Assembly: GCA_963580455.1 (NCBI GenBank)
Contig: OY756964.1
Span: forward strand, 4,216,001-4,280,000
DNA from: Euonymus europaeus
Lineage: Eukaryota > Streptophyta > Magnoliopsida > Celastrales > Celastraceae
DNA length: 64,000 nucleotides
Reading direction: 5' to 3'
Shown here: piece by piece, positions 58,230 to 64,000 of the stretch
How the letters are laid out: each line of letters starts with the position of its first letter
How positions within the stretch are numbered: the stretch's first letter is position 1
Made by a program: the position numbers and the translations under genes
The notes under the pieces: generated by a model
Seen by the model: the letters and a program-made list of their open reading frames with translations, nothing else
What the model was told of the DNA's origin: nothing
The model's database searches: none

Positions 58230-59377
58230 ATGACTGGCGCTGAAGCGGGAGAGTGCGTTTCTCTTGATCTTCTGAAGAAGAAAATGGCAGAGTTTGCCAA
58301 GGAAAGGGACTGGGATCAGTTTCACAGCCCAAGAAACCTGCTTTTGGCTCTGGTATTTTTTTTTATCTATGTTCTTTCTTGATTGCTGGGCTATTATTGA
58401 CAGAATCTTCTCTGCGTCTGCATCTCTGGCTGCTTGTTCTTGCCCTAACTTGGTTCGATCTTCGTCTCGAAGACAGCTGAGTTGGGTTGGATCGGATCAT
58501 TTGCTCAATTGTGTCTTTTTCATTCGCCGATATCTATTGAACCGCTTATTTTTTCCGTCAACAAGGAAGGGAGATCACATAGAATAACCTTATTTTGTAT
58601 GAATATTTGATTATTTGACCTGGTTGATTACAGCCTGGAGTAGTTGGATTTGAATGAAATCATTGCAACGATTCGAAATCATGTTTTATTTTTATATTAT
58701 ATACACAGTTACTCTGCAGGTTGGAAATGGCTTTGGGTTGGTGGGTAGCCACTGATAAAAACAACCATGTTAGGGTTTAATATTCTTTTAACTCTTCATA
58801 GCGTTGTCTGCGTCTAACTATAGTCAATATTGACCCACTGTGCAATACAAATCTCCTCTTTTGTAGTTATCACGAAAGCCTACTGCTTTTTTCTGGTTTT
58901 ACTTTTTAGCTTTTACTTTCTTGCCGGCCGCATCCCCCACCCACAAAAAAACCATGGATTTTAGTCCCACCAAAAAGAACAAGATTACTGGAGCAGTAAT
59001 TGCACTCTTAAAACCCCATTTTACTGCCCAAAATCTCTAATGGGTCTTCTTGCTCTTATGCTAGCAAACTTTGTTTTGTGATTTTGTGGCTGTAGGTGGG
59101 CGAAGTTGGGGAATTATCAGAGATATTCCAGTGGAAAGGAGAGGTACCAAAAGGACTTCCAGATTGGGAAGAAGAGGAGAAGGTGCACTTGGGCGAGGAG
59201 CTATCAGATGTGCTGCTCTATCTTGTCAGGCTCTCTGATATTTGTGGGATTGATTTGGGCAAAGCTGCTCTGCGTAAAGTTGAACTTAATGCCATCAAGT
59301 ACCCAGTTGGCAGTAGCAAGGGCTCTTCTTCAAAGAAATGCAATGCCAACAATAATGCCATTAAAGAGGGAGACTGA
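58230..59377 (+). CDS. dCTP pyrophosphatase 1-like MazG-family protein
   Basis: Two exons (58230-58352, 59096-59377) give 134 aa, close to the family length. It is an all-alpha NTP pyrophosphohydrolase of the MazG/DCTPP1 (XTP3TPA) type. KERDWDQFHSPRNLLLAL is the substrate-binding first helix. VGEVGELSEIFQW supplies E44 and E47, and LGEELSDVLLYLVRLSD supplies E76 and D79, together the magnesium-binding ExxE and ExxD set. It should hydrolyse dCTP and modified dCTP to the monophosphate, cleaning the nucleotide pool; relatives work as dimers or tetramers. The C-terminal Ser/Lys/Asn tail is variable. The intron splits the protein just before the first metal-binding helix. The next frame, 59384-59683, is 3' UTR. 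Confidence 0.93.
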
Positions 59378-60374
59378 TATAATATGGTTTATTGGTTTTG
59401 TGACGTGTCTAAGGAATATGAATGGGGCGTCTTAGATAGAATGATGGAACAATGTCATTGGTTTTGGGAATGTGATGAGACTCTGCTGCTTAGTGGGCGC
59501 GATTTGGCATTTATTGTCAAGGATTTCGACTTTTTTGTGTCTTTTTTGGGTATTGTGTGTCAGCTGAATCGAATCCCTCTGACAGATATGGGATACGATA
59601 CTATTGATATATTATCATATTTGAGTTTTCAGTCAAATTATCTTCCTTTTTTCTTGCGATGTGTTTCCATGGTCTCTTGTTAGGGAACGGCAGGTATATC
59701 AACGTCTGTTTGATAGTCGAGTGTAGGTATATTTTGGCTAACATATTTTTCTGACATTACTCTTTCCAACAACCTATATTTTGTCATATTCAAGTTTTGA
59801 CTTTTGAAAGACAAAGGTCTCAAGGAGCCAGTAGTTAATTGGAAATTCAATAGCTTTAGAAATTCCATTTGGTTTAGCGATTGCATTTTGATTTGGAAAT
59901 TCAATAGCTTTAGAAATTCAATTTGGTTAGTGATCCAATAGCTTTAGAAATTCAATTTGGGATTGCATTTTTATTTTTGAAGAACGTAAATTCTTACCTT
60001 GGATGTCTCTCTAATGGTTGAACCAAATGTTTATAATTTCCACTCACTAATATTAATAATATTGTTTGTTTTGAATTTGTTGTTTCTCCTGAATGTATCG
60101 AATCTGTGGGACTTTATTTTTTCTGATTCATCTCACTTAATAATACTCAACTCAGAAAAAGATTTAATTGATTTTTTTATAAATGAGATCGCCTCGACTA
60201 GTCCAAGCAATGTTAAATTTTTAGCAAATAGTAGACACCAAAGGCCTTAGTCGCTAGCCAGCATGTTAAAAAAAAATTCTCAGTAGACAGGGGTCTTTGG
60301 CCACTCGCACAACCTTTGGTTGCTAATAAGAAATAGAAATGTTTTGTGTTTTTTTAAGCAATTGTTTTATTAAA
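59378..60374. other. 3' flank of the dCTP pyrophosphatase gene and intergenic DNA
   Basis: The first 300 bases are probable 3' UTR. A small tandem array is listed separately. Otherwise no feature is seen. Confidence 0.4.
59846..59962. repeat. Three-copy short tandem repeat
   Basis: The word caatagctttagaaattcaa occurs three times (starting near 59847, 59899 and 59938) with ttggtt/ttggga continuations. Spacing of about 52 and 39 bp shows an irregular array. Confidence 0.75.
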
Positions 60375-60530
60375 AACAAAAAATCATTATACTAGGGTGG
60401 ATCCGCGCCCACATATTGCCATATAAATATGGTTAATGAACTTCAACTGCATGTCAAGGCTGAATTCCCCTCAGGCCTAATTGCATACTTGTTGCCACAC
60501 CCTTAGACTATTGAGCCACTAACTAAAGGT
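60375..60530 (-). mobile_element. Possible SINE-like fragment
   Basis: On the minus strand gttagtggctcaatagtcta resembles an A-box region and gaggggaattcagcc a weak B-box. It ends in attttttgtttttaat. The evidence is weak and no flanking duplication is seen. Confidence 0.25.
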
Positions 60531-60610
60531 GTTGAATGGTGTGGTTATATTTAGTAAAAACACCAGGTGTTAATACATTCCATTCATTCGTTAATAGCAA
60601 TTACTCCTAA

Positions 60611-61599
60611 GGGCGAGTTTGGTACAAGGCTAAGAATTTAGGGGTATAATTTGTTACCCATGTAATATGTTACAAGAGTAATAACAAATATGGAGAATAA
60701 TTGTTACCATTATTTGGTAAATATGGCTAAAATTTACTTGGGTATTCATTATTGTTGTTTGATATGACTATGCATTACTAGTGTAATACAGTTACTCTAG
60801 GGGTATTGTCGGGATCAAGAATCATGCCCGACTCGTGTAGGGGTTCGAGATTGGGCCCAAGATAGGTCATGGTCCCGGATTGGGTATGGTTCATATAGGG
60901 GTTTGAGATTGGGTCCAAGTCATTGTTCATGATCAAGCTGGGGACAGATCGAGGTCCGTGATCGGCCCCAGGTCATGTAGGTGTTTGAGATTGAGCCCCA
61001 ATTATATCGGGGTCCGGGATCATACCTAGGAAAGGTCAGGGTTCGGGATCAAGCCCGGGTCATATAGGGGTCCGAGATCAAGCCTAAGTCTTGTCAGTAT
61101 TCAAGATCAGGCTCGGATCTTGTCGGGTCTTGGGATCAAGAACGAGACTGGCCAAGGTTCGAGATCAGGCCTTGGTCATGTGGGGGTTTGAGATCGGGCT
61201 CGGGATCTAGCCTTGGACAAGCAAGTCTGGGTCATAGATTGGGCCCAAGTGATATAGAAGACCGAGATCGAGCATGGGTCATCTGTGGCTTTGAGCCTAG
61301 GTTATCTCGAGTCCTAGTTAGGCCGAGATCTGGCATTGGGCTTGGGTCATCTAGGAGTATGGGAATCGGCCCGGGTCAAATTGTACCATTCGAATCCCAA
61401 ATTAGCAAGGTAATAAAATTCTATTATTTTTTATTATCTATGTCTCTCCACTAATAAATTTTACATAAAAATATGAGGCCCAATTACTAGGGTCCATTGC
61501 AAGGGTAAAAAATATACTAGTATAACAAACATAAGTAAAGTTCAAATTTAATTACCCTTGTAACTATTACATCCTATTACCCTCGTATCAAATGCACCC
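60611..61599. mobile_element. PIF/Harbinger-type non-autonomous element with internal minisatellite
   Basis: The left end gggcgagtttggtacaagg and the reverse complement of the right end gggtgcatttgatacgagg match at 15 of 19, and the similarity continues into ttaccc-type subterminal words. TAA flanks both ends (60608-60610 and 61600-61602). The centre is filled by a GC-rich repeat array, unlike the AT-rich ends. No transposase. Confidence 0.75.
60820..61390. repeat. Degenerate GC-rich minisatellite inside the Harbinger-like element
   Basis: Repeated words gggtcatgtaggggtt, ttgagattgggcccaag and gtccgggatcatgcc recur about every 25-35 bp in irregular order. One frame (61188-61454) is open but encodes only repeat-derived Gly/Arg/Ser sequence. 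Confidence 0.7.
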
Positions 61600-61637
61600 T
61601 AAGTGTAATTAGCCATAATTATCCACCAAACGTAAAA

Positions 61638-61674
61638 CGTAAAACGTAAAAGCTGAGAGTGTCTGAGAGTATGG
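61638..61674. repeat. Left arm of a 37-bp inverted repeat (partner 62677-62713)
   Basis: cgtaaaacgtaaaagctgag followed by agtgtctgagagtatgg is the reverse complement of 62677-62713 at 35 of 37 positions. Three CGTAAAA units precede it. Next to it, ctcatccaaacaggggctaa resembles the tcgtttgt-type end near 62650, so these are two opposed copies of the same small element. Confidence 0.8.
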
Positions 61675-61720
61675 GGACAGAGTATAAGCTAGCTTATACT
61701 CTCATCCAAACAGGGGCTAA

Positions 61721-61817
61721 GCCCTAAACTCTAAATCCTATGCTAAGCCTTAAATTTTAAACCATAAACCTAAATCTTAACCCCTAAATACTAATGACAC
61801 AAAAAAAACCCTAAAAA
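61721..61817. repeat. Degenerate telomere-like repeat
   Basis: gccctaaactctaaatccta continues with several CCTAAA, CCTTAAA and CCCCTAAA words and ends aaccctaaa. This looks like decayed CCCTAAA arrays of the plant interstitial telomere type. Confidence 0.55.
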
Positions 61818-61949
61818 ATATGTTTTGGAGGTGATTTGGGGGTACTTATCGCTAATTATCCGTACCCGTTAATTAACGGGGCATACTCGTATGATTTGAG
61901 GCGGGTTGTGCGGGTACCCGTTGGGTATGAGTATTTTTTACATCGCTGC
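61818..61949. mobile_element. Possible hAT-like terminal fragment
   Basis: Contains tacccgttaattaacggggc and gcgggtacccgttgggtatg, words typical of CGGGTACCCG-rich hAT ends. No partner end was found. Confidence 0.25.
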
Positions 61950-62300
61950 TAGCAAAACTATATTAAAATATGTGTTTTGCTGATGAGTTGTATTGAGAGA
62001 CATATTTTTGCGGATAGATGTGTATGTGACTTGACTTTTTATAATAAATGTGAGATTCGATATTGATTTTATTGTAAATTTAATATGGACAATAGGGAGG
62101 AGAGAGAATTTTTTAGCTTGACTAAAATATAGAGAGAAAAATGTATAGAAATTTATATTTTGTTGATGTGACTGTAATGAGAGACTTAATTTACTGATTT
62201 GGGTGAGTATGCAACTAGAGTTTTTGCAATAAAAGTGGAATTCAGTATTAATTTTAGTGTAAATTTAATGAAAACAATATCTGTGAAATTTTAGTCTTGA
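61950..62300. mobile_element. MITE of the ATATGTGTTTTGTTGATGTG family (copy 4)
   Basis: tattaaaatatgtgttttgc, then tgatgagttgtattgagaga, followed by ttgactttttataataaatg and agcttgactaaaatatagag follow the same order as in the copy at 55905. Ends are unclear. Confidence 0.5.
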
Positions 62301-63014
62301 TGAAATGGAGGATACGAGTTTGATCATCTTTTTCAAAAATTTGAGTGGTTCCTTCGGAGAAAGTTTGATCTGTTGTTATTGACATCTAAGCGACTTCTTA
62401 AGACGAATATAAAGATTCAAATTTATGTGAGATTAATCTTAGGTGAGTGGAATAATTTTCTCTGTAATTTCCCGGATAATAAACAAATAACTCTTTGCAC
62501 AAATTTGGTCTGGGCAAGATCAAATGACATCTACCCTCGGAATATCGGTATAATGTGAGCTGCAAGTTATGTGACTCAACAGAAGGGACAAATGAGTATT
62601 TAGAAGTGACACAAAATTGCATAAATAATACCTTAAACATGTGTTAGCCTCCGTTTGTCTCAAAATATACTGTCATCCATACTCTCAGACACTCTCAATT
62701 TTTACGTTTTACGAGAGTTTATACTCTATAAGACATGCTTTAATCCAAACTGATTAAACTGCTGACCTCTATACTTTTAACGAGTCTGACACTCTCACCT
62801 ACCCTAACTTGTCATTCAATTATATGCCTGGGGCAACTCTCTGCACAAGTTCAAACTTTTGTCGGGCACTAGCGGTGTGACTGGATTGGTTACGTTCTGG
62901 TGGGCTCCACAAATTCATTCCCTGAACAAAGCATATCGTAATCAAATCACGTCTCCCGAGCACATATTTGCATTATCATTGGTCACAAGTATCCTTCCAA
63001 ACTGTAAACCACAT
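62301..63014. other. Intergenic DNA with the right arm of the 37-bp inverted repeat
   Basis: Holds the arm at 62677-62713 (ccatactctcagacactctc and onward). No gene is supported. Confidence 0.45.
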
Positions 63015-63312
63015 TTTTGATAAGGGTCAGGGTCACAACAATCAAGTCTAAATCGGACGTAATGTAAGATATTTGAATTTGAATTGGTTTAGATTTTGAG
63101 ATGAGTTTTAATTGATCATATTTGTATTTATTTAAATTTTGACAAGTAAATCTAATAATAATTGAATTGGAGTTATATTTTGAACAATTAAATCAGACAA
63201 ATTTTTGTGTTTATAGTTGGATTTCATATTATCACTTATATTAAAACTTAGTTTAATTCGAATAGGAAAAATCGTCATCCGAGTCAGACAAAATTTCGCC
63301 ACCCATACTTAT
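63015..63312 (+). mobile_element. MITE of the GGGTGGCAAAATT-type family (copy 4)
   Basis: gatatttgaatttgaattgg, ttttaattgatcatatttgt and ttgacaagtaaatctaataa match the interior of the copy at 52924. The right end, reversed, reads gggtggcgaaattttgtctg. Confidence 0.55.
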
Positions 63313-64000
63313 AACCTATTTTTATCAGAGAATTTGGCAATTATTTTCAATTCAATAGATTATTAATAGCTTGAGGATCTTTAAACTTTTAATATATTAA
63401 TTATATCATTATCTACTCGGATCATGAGAGATGAATATACTGATTTGATAACCAGCCATAAATGATCAAAAAAGACAGCTCGTATTGTCTTATTCTATTA
63501 TAACATCATATTTCATTATAAAATTTATAATGAAATATTACAATAAAATATCTATATTCCGATATTCCATTATGAGTGTAATAGAAAATTTGGGCTGAAC
63601 CAAATAATATTTTTCTTTCATTGCATGCTTAAGCATCCACATCTTATGATTTGATTGGCCCAACCAAACTGTAATTATCTTATCTGTGGATCATAAAGAC
63701 CGCTAAGCGCACGAAACTGATCACAAATTGGGCTTAAAAGGTACAAGTCTGGAGGCCCATCTATATCCGTGACTCAGCCCATAATCTGCCCGGCGATGAT
63801 CCTATTGGGCTACAATGTAGTAGATCGATGTTTATCTCGGCATGAACGGATTGAGAATTCCCTGTTAAACCTTGAAATCGGCCCAAAGCCCACTCCAATC
63901 CTTAGCCCCAAATCAAGCGCCACTTCCATAATTTTGAAGATTGGTTGTTTCCATTATTAGTGCGTTTTTAGGACAATCGATATGTTCTCATGGATTATGA
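63313..64000. other. Intergenic, nothing recognised
   Basis: AT-rich sequence. A GC-richer stretch at 63700-63960 has a short frame without family resemblance. If a gene begins beyond the window edge, it cannot be seen from here. Confidence 0.3.

Noticed and set aside
61188..61454. 88-codon frame in the minisatellite
   Set aside because: It encodes only repeat-derived Gly/Arg/Ser sequence inside the Harbinger-like element.
1..64000. CRISPR arrays, operons, ribosome binding sites
   Set aside because: The sequence is plant nuclear DNA. Tandem repeats seen here lack the repeat-spacer structure of CRISPR, and gene structure is eukaryotic throughout.

Overview
This is nuclear DNA from a flowering plant, almost certainly a eudicot. 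It is AT-rich, genes have many short introns with GT/AG borders, gene-poor stretches are packed with small non-autonomous transposons, and every recognisable gene belongs to a plant family. A MIR535 hairpin argues against Brassicaceae, where that microRNA is generally reported missing. No prokaryotic, viral or autonomous transposon genes were recognised. Exon borders were read by eye from splice signals, reading-frame continuity and remembered family sequence; none was tested by transcripts or searches.

Layout: (1) 0.8-6.4 kb, minus strand, 13-exon DUF707 membrane-anchored protein. (2) 6.8-17 kb, non-coding and transposon-rich, with a MIR535 hairpin at 12.1 kb behind a likely spliced leader. 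(3) 17.4-19.5 kb, plus, YIF1-type Golgi/ER membrane protein. (4) 21.9-24.7 kb, minus, organelle-targeted CRM-domain RNA-binding protein whose first intron holds a decayed piece of chloroplast ndhA. (5) 25.1-26.2 kb, Mutator-like element with long inverted repeats. (6) 26.7-27.2 kb, minus, intronless CML7-like calmodulin-like protein. (7) 29.0-29.3 kb, frameshifted fragment of mitochondrial ribosomal protein uL29m/L47. (8) 31.4-33.7 kb, plus, NPF4-type NRT1/PTR transporter. (9) 36.2 and 38.5-40.1 kb, plus, a tandem pair: AIR12-like DOMON protein followed by a cytochrome b561-DOMON protein. (10) 43.8-45.3 kb, minus, RABA5-type small GTPase. (11) 46.9-49.7 kb, minus, cytosolic asparaginyl-tRNA synthetase of the WHEP-containing type with an abnormal motif 3. 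(12) 51.3-51.8 kb, plus, EPFL9/STOMAGEN peptide precursor. (13) 58.2-59.4 kb, plus, MazG-type dCTP pyrophosphatase. The rest of 52-64 kb is MITEs, tandem repeats and telomere-like debris.

The genes do not form one pathway. The clearest functional grouping is the DOMON pair, two related apoplast/plasma-membrane haem proteins that look like products of one tandem duplication with loss or gain of the b561 exons. MIR535 (expected to target SPL genes) and STOMAGEN (stomatal density) are developmental regulators but lie about 39 kb apart and are not evidently linked. No wholly new system was found. The most useful leads are the variant MIR535 locus, the motif-3-deficient AsnRS paralogue, the DOMON pair, the candidate Pack-MULE, and several transposon families with readable ends and target-site duplications.
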